The position numbers and the translations under genes are program-made. A model generated the notes under the pieces. The model saw only the letters and a program-made list of their open reading frames with translations, did no database searches and was not told the origin of the DNA. Of a DNA stretch of 13,539 nucleotides, positions 7,617-13,539 are shown one piece after another (within the stretch, counting starts at the first letter, position 1; every line of letters begins with the position of its first letter). Source of the DNA: Acidimicrobiaceae bacterium (GTDB lineage Bacteria > Actinomycetota > Acidimicrobiia > Acidimicrobiales > MedAcidi-G1); the NCBI GenBank assembly GCA_002699725.1, contig PACE01000035.1:7314-20852 (forward strand), written 5' to 3'.

Positions 7617-8810
7617 TCAGGACCGTGTGCTGAAGGGCAGCGACAGGTGCCGGCGCACGTAGTTGCCGGTGGCGTATTCGCCGGCGGCGGCATCGACGCT
7701 GAAGTCGGGGCACCGGGCGAGCAGTTCCTCGAGGGCGATGCGGGCCTGGAGGCGGGCGGCGGAGGCGCCGAGGCAGTGGTGGGCGCCGTATCCGAAGGTC
7801 AGGTGCCTGGCGATGTCGCGGCCGACGTCGAAGGCCTCGGCGGTGGGGCCGAACTCGCGCTCGTCGCGGTTGGCGGCGCCGTAGCCGAGGAGGACCTTGT
7901 CGCCGGCGGGGATCGAAGTGCCGCCCACCTCGACGTCCCGTGTGGTGGTGCGCGCCAGTCCCTGGACGGGTGATGTGAGGCGTAGGAGCTCCTCGACGGC
8001 GTTGGGAAGCAGCCCGGGGTCGTCGAGGAGGCGCCGGCGCTCGTCGCGGTGTTCGGTGAGGAGGACCGCCGAGCCGCCCAGGAGGCCGGTGGTGGTGTCG
8101 TTACCGCCGGTGACCATCGTGAAGGCGAAGCCGAGGACCCAGAGGATCGAGACGTCGTCTTCGCCGAGTTGGACGAGGTGGGAGACCATGTCTTCGCCGG
8201 GATCGGTGCGTCGCCTCTCGATGAGCTCGGAGAAGTAGCCGAGTAGGTCGGCGATGCCCTCCGTGGCGCCGATGTTGCCCTGTGCGGCGGCGGCCACGAT
8301 CTGCTCGGTCCAGCCGTCGAATCGGACCCTGTCCTCTGGTGGTACGCCGAGGTAGTAGGCGACGACGAAGGAGGGAAGCGGCTTGAAGAGACCGGCGATG
8401 AGGTCGCCACTGCCGACCTCGCGGAGCTGCTCGATGCGTTCGACGGTGAAGGCTCGGATCCCGTCCTCGAGTTCGGTCACCTGACGGGGCGTGAAGCCCT
8501 TACTGACGAGCCGGCGCATGGTGGTGTGGTCGGGTGGGTCCATGAAGACGATCGGCGTGGCATCCCCCATCTGGGTGCCGGGCGAGTCCGGGTCGACGGT
8601 GAGGCCGTGGGCCGACGAGAAGGTGTCGGTGTCGCGGACCGCCGCGAAGACGTCGTCGAAGCGGGAGAGGAACCAGAAGGACTCGCTTGGTCCGCCGGCC
8701 TTGAACCGGTGTACGGGGTCGAGGTCGCGCAGCGCCCGGTACATGGGGAAGGGGTCCCGCCACGATTCGCCGGAGCGGAGTTCGAGGGTGGGGGTGGTGG
8801 AGGCGTTCAT
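7617..8810 (-). CDS. Cytochrome P450
   Basis: 397 aa, the normal length for a soluble bacterial class I P450. Motifs in order: M90-D-P-P-D-H and R-R-L-V-S-K-G-F-T (C-helix region, about 90-107), I-helix G235-G-N-D-T-T240 carrying the oxygen-activating acid/threonine pair, E274-L-L-R277 of the K helix, and the haem loop F339-G-Y-G-A-H-H-C-L-G with C346 as the axial thiolate. No ferredoxin or reductase gene is in the window. The start at 8810 gives an ATGA overlap with the hemolysin III stop and has AAGG 4 nt upstream; the much longer open frame to 9575 runs antisense-like through the upstream gene and is not real. The C-terminal region resembles actinobacterial steroid/lipid P450s only loosely, so the substrate is left open. 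Confidence 0.95.
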   Translation of the reverse strand: MNASTTPTLELRSGESWRDPFPMYRALRDLDPVHRFKAGGPSESFWFLSRFDDVFAAVRDTDTFSSAHGLTVDPDSPGTQMGDATPIVFMDPPDHTTMRRLVSKGFTPRQVTELEDGIRAFTVERIEQLREVGSGDLIAGLFKPLPSFVVAYYLGVPPEDRVRFDGWTEQIVAAAAQGNIGATEGIADLLGYFSELIERRRTDPGEDMVSHLVQLGEDDVSILWVLGFAFTMVTGGNDTTTGLLGGSAVLLTEHRDERRRLLDDPGLLPNAVEELLRLTSPVQGLARTTTRDVEVGGTSIPAGDKVLLGYGAANRDEREFGPTAEAFDVGRDIARHLTFGYGAHHCLGASAARLQARIALEELLARCPDFSVDAAAGEYATGNYVRRHLSLPFSTRS

Positions 8811-9466
8811 GTCGCCTTGGGGAGCACGAAGAATGCGAAGGCGACGTAGTGGAGGGCGGCTGCGGCGATCGTGAGGAGGTGGAAGACCTCGTGGAAGCCG
8901 AAGGTGTCGGGCCACGGGTCGGGTCGGCGGAATGCGAATACCACGGCGCCGCTCGTGTAGAGGAGGCCACCGATGAGGAGGAGCACGAAGCCGGCCACGC
9001 CAAGGTGGTGCCAGGCGTCTGCGACCACGGGCAGCAGGCACCAGCCGACCACCAGGTAGGGGAGGGCGACGACCGGCGTTGGGGCGTCGGTGAAGCGCAG
9101 GCGGACCCAGGTGCCGATGAGGGCGCCGCCCCAGACCAGGGACAGGACCAGTCGGGCCGCCCAGGGCGAGAGGGCGAAGGCGGCGACCGGCGTGTATGTG
9201 GCGGCGATGGCGACGAAGATCGTGGCGTGGTCGAGGCGCTGCATCACGCTCCGGCCGCGGGGACCCCAATCGACCCGGTGGTAGAGGGCCGACACGCCGA
9301 AGAGGGCGACGATCGACAGGCAGTAGAGGGCGGTCACGAAGCGGGGGACGATGCCCGGGGCCCGGACCACCATGATCGGGGCGAGTGTCAGTGAGGCGAT
9401 GAAGGCGGCCCGGTGGGCGACACCTCGGAACAGGGGTTTGGTCGCGACGGGTTCTGCGATCGGCAC
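8807..9466 (-). CDS. Hemolysin III / PAQR-family membrane protein
   Basis: 219 aa from GTG 9466, the usual length for the hemolysin III (TIGR01065/YqfA-like) group. About seven hydrophobic segments. The PAQR/CREST zinc-site residues are present: S59 and H63 in S-A-L-Y-H, D79-H80 in R-L-D-H, and H192/H196 in F-H-E-V-F-H near the C-terminus. Related eukaryotic receptors bind adiponectin and act as ceramidases, and other family members have hydrolase-like zinc sites; bacterial members have no firmly known role and the hemolysin name is historical. It is the first gene of a minus-strand unit and is joined to the P450 by an ATGA overlap. Its GTG has no Shine-Dalgarno site but a -10 box 6 nt away. 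Confidence 0.9.
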   Translation of the reverse strand: MPIAEPVATKPLFRGVAHRAAFIASLTLAPIMVVRAPGIVPRFVTALYCLSIVALFGVSALYHRVDWGPRGRSVMQRLDHATIFVAIAATYTPVAAFALSPWAARLVLSLVWGGALIGTWVRLRFTDAPTPVVALPYLVVGWCLLPVVADAWHHLGVAGFVLLLIGGLLYTSGAVVFAFRRPDPWPDTFGFHEVFHLLTIAAAALHYVAFAFFVLPKAT

Positions 9467-9472
9467 GGAAGC

Positions 9473-9478
9473 ACCCTA
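9473..9478 (-). promoter_or_regulatory. -10 box of a probable leaderless promoter for the hemolysin III-P450 unit
   Basis: TAGGGT on the minus strand ends 6 nt before the GTG at 9466. No convincing -35 at 16-18 bases; a TCGACA is present but only 12 bases upstream. It lies in a 63-base divergent gap shared with the promoter for the plus-strand unit. Confidence 0.4.
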
Positions 9479-9492
9479 CGGGTAGGCGGGTG

Positions 9493-9521
9493 TCGACGCA
9501 GGTCCGAGGGATGGGTACGGT
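9493..9521 (+). promoter_or_regulatory. Probable leaderless promoter for the M28-like/BetA/DmdA-like unit
   Basis: TCGACG (9493-9498; four of six match TTGACA), a 17-base spacer, then TACGGT (9516-9521), a full TANNNT. The box ends 8 nt before the ATG at 9530. With the usual distance to the start site, the transcript would begin at or just before the ATG, so the first gene is probably translated from a leaderless mRNA. The palindrome GTCGAC (9492-9497) overlaps this -35 and lies between the two divergent -10 boxes. Confidence 0.5.
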
Positions 9522-9529
9522 CAGGACAT

Positions 9530-10636
9530 ATGGAGGGGGACCGCCTGTTCGGGCTTGTGGAGGAGTACGCGGCATTCGGCGACCACCGCACGGGGTCCGA
9601 CGCCGACCACGCCACGACCGGATGGTTGGTCCAGCAGTTCGCCGACCGGGGGTTAACCGTCGAGGTGGACGCTTATGGGTTTGACCGCTGGCAGGCGCAC
9701 GGCGACGTCACCATCGACGACGAGCCGGTCGAGCACCTGGCGCTCCATGGCGAGTGGGAGGGCCCGGTGCCCGAGGGGCCGGTGCTCGCCACCGGCTACT
9801 CGGTGGGTTTCGGCGGCGAGCAGTCGTTCGAGGCCGTGGCCGGAGCGGCGCAGTCATCCGGCTACACGTCGGCGGTCCTGGCGACCGAGCATCCCCATGG
9901 ATCCCTGGTGGGGGTCAATCGGGCACCGGGCGAGGAGACGGGCTTTCCGATCGTGTTGGTCCCGGCGCGCGAGGCCGGTCGGCTGGACGGCGCGGAAGGC
10001 AGCCGCATCCGGGTCGACCTGACCGCCGAGATCGGACCGGGCACCACGGCCAACGTGGTTGCCGCCAACGGGGTCGTTGGGCGGCCGCTGTTGCTCACCA
10101 CGCCGATGACCGGGTGGTTCGGCTGTGCGGGCGAGAGGGGCACGGGGTTGGCGGTGCTCCTCGACCTGGTCGAGCGCCTCGCCGACCGGCCCCTGATGGT
10201 GTTGGCCACCTCTGGACACGAGTTCCTGTACGACGGGGTGAAGCGCTGGGTGGCCGACCGCAGGCTGGATGCCACGGCGATCGTGCACGTGGGTGCAGCT
10301 GCGGCCTCCGAAGCGCCGGAGGGCATCGGGCGGCGGGCGCTGGCACCGACCCGGGTGGCCTTCTGTGGTGGCTCTACGGCTGCCACTGTGGTGGGTGAGG
10401 CGCTGGCGCCGGGGGCGTGGTCGTTCGTGCCGGAGCCGGAGCCGGATGCCTGGTTGGGGGAGGGCGAGGTGTGGTCGGAGCTCGACCTGCCGGTGCTGTC
10501 GGTGACGGGTGCCGGACCGTGGTTCCACACGCCCGAGGACACCCCGTCCAATTCGACCTCGCCGGAATCGTTGGCGGTATGCGCCGCAGCCCTGGGTGAG
10601 GCCGTCGAAGCCTTCGACACGGCCGCCAGGGGTTGA
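9530..10636 (+). CDS. M28-like metallopeptidase-fold protein, metal site largely lost
   Basis: 368 aa. The N-terminus (E-E-Y-A-A-F-G-D-H-R-T-G-S-D-A-D, 11-26, then L-V-Q-Q-F-A-D-R-G-L-T-V-E-V) and the late W331-F-H-T-P-E-D-T-P-S-N341 are typical of M28 aminopeptidases, with a middle region that could be a PA-type insert (about 55-165). The metal site is not: where M28 enzymes have H-x-D-S the sequence reads T190-T-P-M-T-G, where they have G-x-N-D-N-x-S-G it reads C199-A-G-E-R-G-T-G206, and the catalytic E-E pair is H230-E231. H333 of the final motif remains. Alignment is by eye. It may be a pseudoenzyme, or use a changed site. No signal peptide, so cytoplasmic. It heads the unit with betA (9-base gap) and the DmdA-like gene; its role there is unknown. 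Confidence 0.72.
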   Translation: MEGDRLFGLVEEYAAFGDHRTGSDADHATTGWLVQQFADRGLTVEVDAYGFDRWQAHGDVTIDDEPVEHLALHGEWEGPVPEGPVLATGYSVGFGGEQSFEAVAGAAQSSGYTSAVLATEHPHGSLVGVNRAPGEETGFPIVLVPAREAGRLDGAEGSRIRVDLTAEIGPGTTANVVAANGVVGRPLLLTTPMTGWFGCAGERGTGLAVLLDLVERLADRPLMVLATSGHEFLYDGVKRWVADRRLDATAIVHVGAAAASEAPEGIGRRALAPTRVAFCGGSTAATVVGEALAPGAWSFVPEPEPDAWLGEGEVWSELDLPVLSVTGAGPWFHTPEDTPSNSTSPESLAVCAAALGEAVEAFDTAARG

Positions 10637-10645
10637 CGTCGCCCC

Positions 10646-12319
10646 ATGCCCGGGAGTTCCTATGACTTCGTGATCGTCGGTGGGGGTTCGGCGGGCTGTG
10701 CGCTGGCCAACCGGTTGAGCGCTGATCCGTCGAATCGTGTGCTGGTGCTCGAGGCCGGGCGGATGGACTGGCGCTGGGACGTCGTCATCCACATGCCGGC
10801 TGCACTGTCGATGGGCATCGGCAACCGCTTCTACGACTGGCAGTACGAGTCGGAGCCCGAGCCGGAACTGGGTGGGCGCCGGGTGTATCACGCCCGGGGC
10901 AAGGTGCTGGGCGGGTCGTCGAGCATCAACGGGATGATCTTCCAGCGGGGCAACCCGATGGACTTCGACCGCTGGGCCGCCATACCCGGCTGTGAATCCT
11001 GGGACTGGGCGCACTGCATGCCGTACTTCCGACGCATGGAGACCTGCCTTGCCGGAGAGGACGAGTGGCGGGGCGGCGACGGGCCGCTCAAGCTCGAACG
11101 GGGACCGGCGAGGAGCCCGCTGTTCCGGGCGTTCTTCGAGGCGGTGCAGCAGGCGGGACACCCGATGACGACCGATGTCAACGGCTACCGGCAGGAGGGC
11201 TTCAACGCCTTCGACCGAAACGTGTACCGGGGGCGGCGGCAGTCTGCGGCCCGGGCATACCTGCACCCGGTGCTGCGACGGCCCAACCTCGACGTCGTGA
11301 CGCATGCGCACGCCACGAGGCTCGTGATGGAGGGGTCCCGTGTGGTCGGGGTCGAGTACGTGCGACGGCGGGGCTCGCGGTCGGGTGGCCGTCGGGTGGC
11401 GCAAGCCGGTGAGGTCATCCTGTGCGGCGGTGCGATCAACTCGCCGCAGTTGCTGCAACTGTCGGGAATCGGCCCGGCCGAAGTGCTGGCGGATGCGGGT
11501 GTCGAACCGGTCGTGGACGTGCCCGGCGTGGGCGAGAACCTTCAGGACCACCTCGAGGTCTACTTGCAGTACGCCTGCACCCAGCCGGTGTCGATGGCGC
11601 CGTACCTGGCGAAGTGGCGGCGGCCGTGGATCGGGCTGCAGTGGCTGGCCCGTCGGGGGCCCGGGGCCACCAACCACTTCGAGGCCGGAGGGTTCCTGCG
11701 CAGCAATGACGAGGTGTCGTGGCCGAACCTGATGTTCCACTTCCTGCCGATCGCCGTCCGCTACGACGGGTCGGTGCCGGCGGCCGGGCACGGCTACCAG
11801 TTCCACATTGGGCCGATGTTCTCGAACAGTCGGGGTTGGGTGCGGATCGCCTCGGACGACCCGTTCGCCAAGCCGAGGATGCTGTTCAACTACCTGTCGA
11901 CCCCCGAGGACCGGCGGGAGTGGGTCGAGGCCATCGCCATCGCCCGCAACATCATGGGCCAGCCGGCGTTCGAGGAGTTCAACGGCGGTGAGATGTCGCC
12001 CGGCTTGGAGGTCGAGGGGGACGAGGCGGTGTTCGACTGGGTCCGGAAGGATGCCGAGACGGCGCTGCACCCGTCGTGCACGGCCCGCATGGGCACCGAC
12101 GGGATGGGGGTGCTCGATCCGGCCTCGATGCGGGTGCACGGCACCGGGGGCCTGCGGGTGGTGGATGCCTCGTCGATGCCGTCTGTCACGAACGGCAACA
12201 TCTACGCTCCGGTGATGATGCTGGCTGAAAAGGCCGCCGACCTGATCCTCGGGAACACGCCGCTGGAGGCTTCGACTGCCCCCCAGTACCGGCATGGGGT
12301 GAATGGGGAGGGCGGGTGA
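10646..12319 (+). CDS. betA: Choline dehydrogenase-type GMC oxidoreductase
   Basis: 557 aa, the same length class as known BetA proteins. FAD-dependent flavoprotein that in the classic reaction oxidises choline to betaine aldehyde, and often on to glycine betaine. FAD-binding V11-G-G-G-S-A-G17 near the N-terminus with E36-A-G38 closing the Rossmann unit; GMC signature 1 at G85[12 protein letters not shown]97; GMC signature 2 around G261-[10 protein letters not shown]343-H-F-E-A-G-G349 and W359-P-N shared with BetA; the catalytic H475 in [11 protein letters not shown]; and N518 in V-T-N-G-N-I-Y-A-P. The C-terminus, [10 protein letters not shown] then Y-R-H, is of the proteobacterial BetA type. 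No betB, betI or transporter is near; the stop overlaps the DmdA-like start. Other GMC substrates (alcohols, 3-hydroxypropionate) remain possible. Confidence 0.85.
   Translation: MPGSSYDFVIVGGGSAGCALANRLSADPSNRVLVLEAGRMDWRWDVVIHMPAALSMGIGNRFYDWQYESEPEPELGGRRVYHARGKVLGGSSSINGMIFQRGNPMDFDRWAAIPGCESWDWAHCMPYFRRMETCLAGEDEWRGGDGPLKLERGPARSPLFRAFFEAVQQAGHPMTTDVNGYRQEGFNAFDRNVYRGRRQSAARAYLHPVLRRPNLDVVTHAHATRLVMEGSRVVGVEYVRRRGSRSGGRRVAQAGEVILCGGAINSPQLLQLSGIGPAEVLADAGVEPVVDVPGVGENLQDHLEVYLQYACTQPVSMAPYLAKWRRPWIGLQWLARRGPGATNHFEAGGFLRSNDEVSWPNLMFHFLPIAVRYDGSVPAAGHGYQFHIGPMFSNSRGWVRIASDDPFAKPRMLFNYLSTPEDRREWVEAIAIARNIMGQPAFEEFNGGEMSPGLEVEGDEAVFDWVRKDAETALHPSCTARMGTDGMGVLDPASMRVHGTGGLRVVDASSMPSVTNGNIYAPVMMLAEKAADLILGNTPLEASTAPQYRHGVNGEGG
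12307..12311 (+). promoter_or_regulatory. Ribosome binding site for the DmdA-like gene
   Basis: GGAGG inside the end of betA, 4 nt before the GTG at 12316. It supports the GTG start, which gives an N-terminus that lines up with DmdA. Confidence 0.6.
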
Positions 12320-13425
12320 GTTTCTCGATCGGCCCGGGCTCGCGGATTCGCAAGTCGCCGTACTTCGAAGCGCTGGTCGCCCATGGGCTGACCCACATGA
12401 CGACCTACAACCACATGTACATGCCGGCGTCGTTCGGGGACCCGGACGCCGAGTACGAGGCGCTGGTCGAGCGGGTGTCGCTGTGGGACGTGGCGTGCGA
12501 GCGCCAGGTGGAGGTCGTGGGGCCGGACGCCTTCGAGTTGGTGCAGTACGTGTCGGCCCGGGACATGGCGGGGTGTGCGGTCGGGCGGGTGCGCTACGCC
12601 CCGGTCTGCGACCACGACGGGACGCTGCTCAACGACCCGATGATCCTGAAGTTGGCCGAGGACCGGTTCTGGTTCTCGATCGCCGACAGCGACCTTGTGT
12701 TGTGGGTCCGGGCCGTCGGCGCCGAACGCGGACTGGATTGCCGGGTGTTCGAGCCCGATGCGTCGCCGCTGGGCGTGCAGGGGCCGCGGGCTGAGGACGT
12801 GGTGGCTGTGCTGCTGGGGGAGTGGGTGCGCGACATCCCGTTCTTCGGGTTCGTCGAAGTCGAACACGACGGGATCCCGTTCGTGCTGTGCCGCTCGGGT
12901 TGGAGTGGCCAGGGCGGGTTCGAGTTGTTCCTGACCGACGGTTCCCGGGGGCTGGACCTGTGGAACGCCGTGTGGGCGGCGGGGGAGCCCTTCGGCATCC
13001 ACCCGGGCGGTCCGACGCTCAACGAGCGGATCGAGTCGGGGCTGTTTTCCTACCGGGCCGACTGTGGGGGTGAGGCGACGCCGTTGGAGGTGGGCCTGGG
13101 GAGGTTTGTGTCGTTGGACCGGGCGGACGACTTCGTGGGGAAGTCGGCACTGCTGGCCGAGCGTGCGCGTGGGCCGGCCCGGCGGCTGGTGACGGTGCTG
13201 TTGTCGGGTGAGCGCCTGTCGGCGACCAGCGAGCACCCGTGGCCGGTGGTGGATCTCGACGGTTCACCGTCGGGAGAGGTGCGGGTGGCCGTGTGGTCGC
13301 CGAAGCACGACTCGAACCTGGCGCTGGCGCTGGTGGCGAGTTCGGTTGCGGGCGGGGGGTTCACCACGGTGACGCCGTCGGGTGAGGAGCTGGTGGCGAC
13401 CCACCTGAACTTCTTCGGGGAGTAG
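12316..13425 (+). CDS. dmdA: DmdA-like folate-dependent demethylase (GcvT family; candidate DMSP demethylase)
   Basis: 369 aa. Known DmdA moves a methyl group from dimethylsulfoniopropionate to tetrahydrofolate, leaving methylmercaptopropionate. From memory of the Pelagibacter enzyme, the match runs the whole length: S-P-Y near 14-16, Y31[10 protein letters not shown]41, [11 protein letters not shown] (56-66), [10 protein letters not shown] (104-113), S121-I-A-D-S-D126, R193-S-G-W-S-G-Q-G-G201, L235[11 protein letters not shown]246 and V-S-L-D (265-268). The S-G-W-S-x-Q-G-G and N-D-P segments separate it from glycine-cleavage T protein, which has T-G-Y-T-G-E-D-G and D-D there. F202 stands where I recall a tyrosine in Pelagibacter DmdA, so substrate range could differ. 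No dmdBCD genes are in view. GTGA overlap with betA implies coupling. Alternatives: another onium or N-methyl demethylase. Confidence 0.78.
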   Translation: MSFSIGPGSRIRKSPYFEALVAHGLTHMTTYNHMYMPASFGDPDAEYEALVERVSLWDVACERQVEVVGPDAFELVQYVSARDMAGCAVGRVRYAPVCDHDGTLLNDPMILKLAEDRFWFSIADSDLVLWVRAVGAERGLDCRVFEPDASPLGVQGPRAEDVVAVLLGEWVRDIPFFGFVEVEHDGIPFVLCRSGWSGQGGFELFLTDGSRGLDLWNAVWAAGEPFGIHPGGPTLNERIESGLFSYRADCGGEATPLEVGLGRFVSLDRADDFVGKSALLAERARGPARRLVTVLLSGERLSATSEHPWPVVDLDGSPSGEVRVAVWSPKHDSNLALALVASSVAGGGFTTVTPSGEELVATHLNFFGE

Positions 13426-13497
13426 GGAAACGGGTTTCTGGGCACAAGGGCGGCGCGTCAATTGCCCCGGCAGCCGCACCGGGAGTGCGCTCAGGGA

Positions 13498-13539
13498 TCA
13501 GAAGTAGGAAATCTTCGCAGGGCCACCACCGGCTGCCGC
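13498..13539 (-). CDS. Possible C-terminal end of a minus-strand gene (cut by the right edge)
   Basis: One minus frame is open from the right edge to a TGA at 13500-13498, giving 13 residues A-A-A-G-G-G-P-A-K-I-S-Y-F. A small-residue linker followed by a short hydrophobic end looks like a real C-terminus, and it would converge on the DmdA-like gene across a 72-base gap (13426-13497). Thirteen codons are too few to identify it or to prove it is coding. Confidence 0.25.
   Translation of the reverse strand, partial: AAAGGGPAKISYF

Noticed and set aside
8811..9575. In-frame extension of the P450 gene upstream to 9575
   Set aside because: It runs through the hemolysin III gene in another frame, reads as Arg/Pro-rich sequence, and P450 homology begins only at the ATG at 8810.
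9854..12295. Long minus-strand open frame (813 codons) opposite the M28-like and BetA genes
   Set aside because: Its translation is rich in Arg, His, Pro and Gly with no family motif, and it lies antisense to two clear genes. This is expected in high-G+C DNA.
13466..13483. Hairpin CCCGG-8-CCGGG after the DmdA-like gene as a terminator
   Set aside because: Only five base pairs, with no T-run after it; such pairs are common by chance at this G+C content.
13468..13538. Nine-base inverted repeat CGGCAGCCG ... CGGCTGCCG at the right edge
   Set aside because: Arms are 53 bases apart, one lies in a possible coding end, and the motif is low-information GC sequence. No sign of a mobile-element end or att site.

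Overview
The window is high-G+C DNA, about two-thirds G+C by eye, packed with bacterial genes. There is no gap above about 110 bases, and the genes lie in tight blocks with 4-base stop/start overlaps. The families present (HyuA/HyuB, a NYN-LOTUS protein, a pyridoxamine-oxidase-like flavoprotein, a DUF418 membrane protein, a class I-type P450, BetA- and DmdA-like enzymes) and several -10 boxes placed 6-8 nt before start codons point to an actinobacterium. A marine Acidimicrobiia-type organism is my best guess, and that is inference. No tRNA, rRNA, CRISPR array, insertion sequence or phage gene was seen.

Layout. (1) Bases 1-3194, minus strand: a short-chain dehydrogenase, then hydantoinase/oxoprolinase subunits hyuA and hyuB; hyuB runs off the left edge. 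(2) Bases 3332-6540, plus strand: a seven-cysteine GFA-type zinc protein, a NYN nuclease-like protein with two OST-HTH/LOTUS domains, an FMN-binding PPOX-type protein and a DUF418 membrane protein. The last three are tightly spaced. (3) Bases 6550-9466, minus strand: hemolysin III/PAQR-type membrane protein, cytochrome P450, then low-specificity threonine aldolase. (4) Bases 9530-13425, plus strand: an M28-like protein that has lost most expected zinc ligands, a BetA-type GMC oxidoreductase, and a folate-dependent methyltransferase that reads as DmdA (dimethylsulfoniopropionate demethylase) or a close relative. (5) The last 42 bases may be the C-terminal end of a minus-strand gene.

The most interesting part is block 4. 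A BetA-type choline dehydrogenase is joined by a GTGA overlap to a DmdA-like protein, with no betB, betI or BCCT transporter in view. This suggests a unit that oxidises and demethylates methylated onium osmolytes (choline/glycine betaine or DMSP), passing a methyl group to tetrahydrofolate. Threonine aldolase (glycine supply), the GFA protein (family linked to formaldehyde adducts) and HyuAB (one member class acts on N-methylhydantoin) loosely share a C1/methylated-amine theme, but they are in separate transcription units, so that wider link is speculative.
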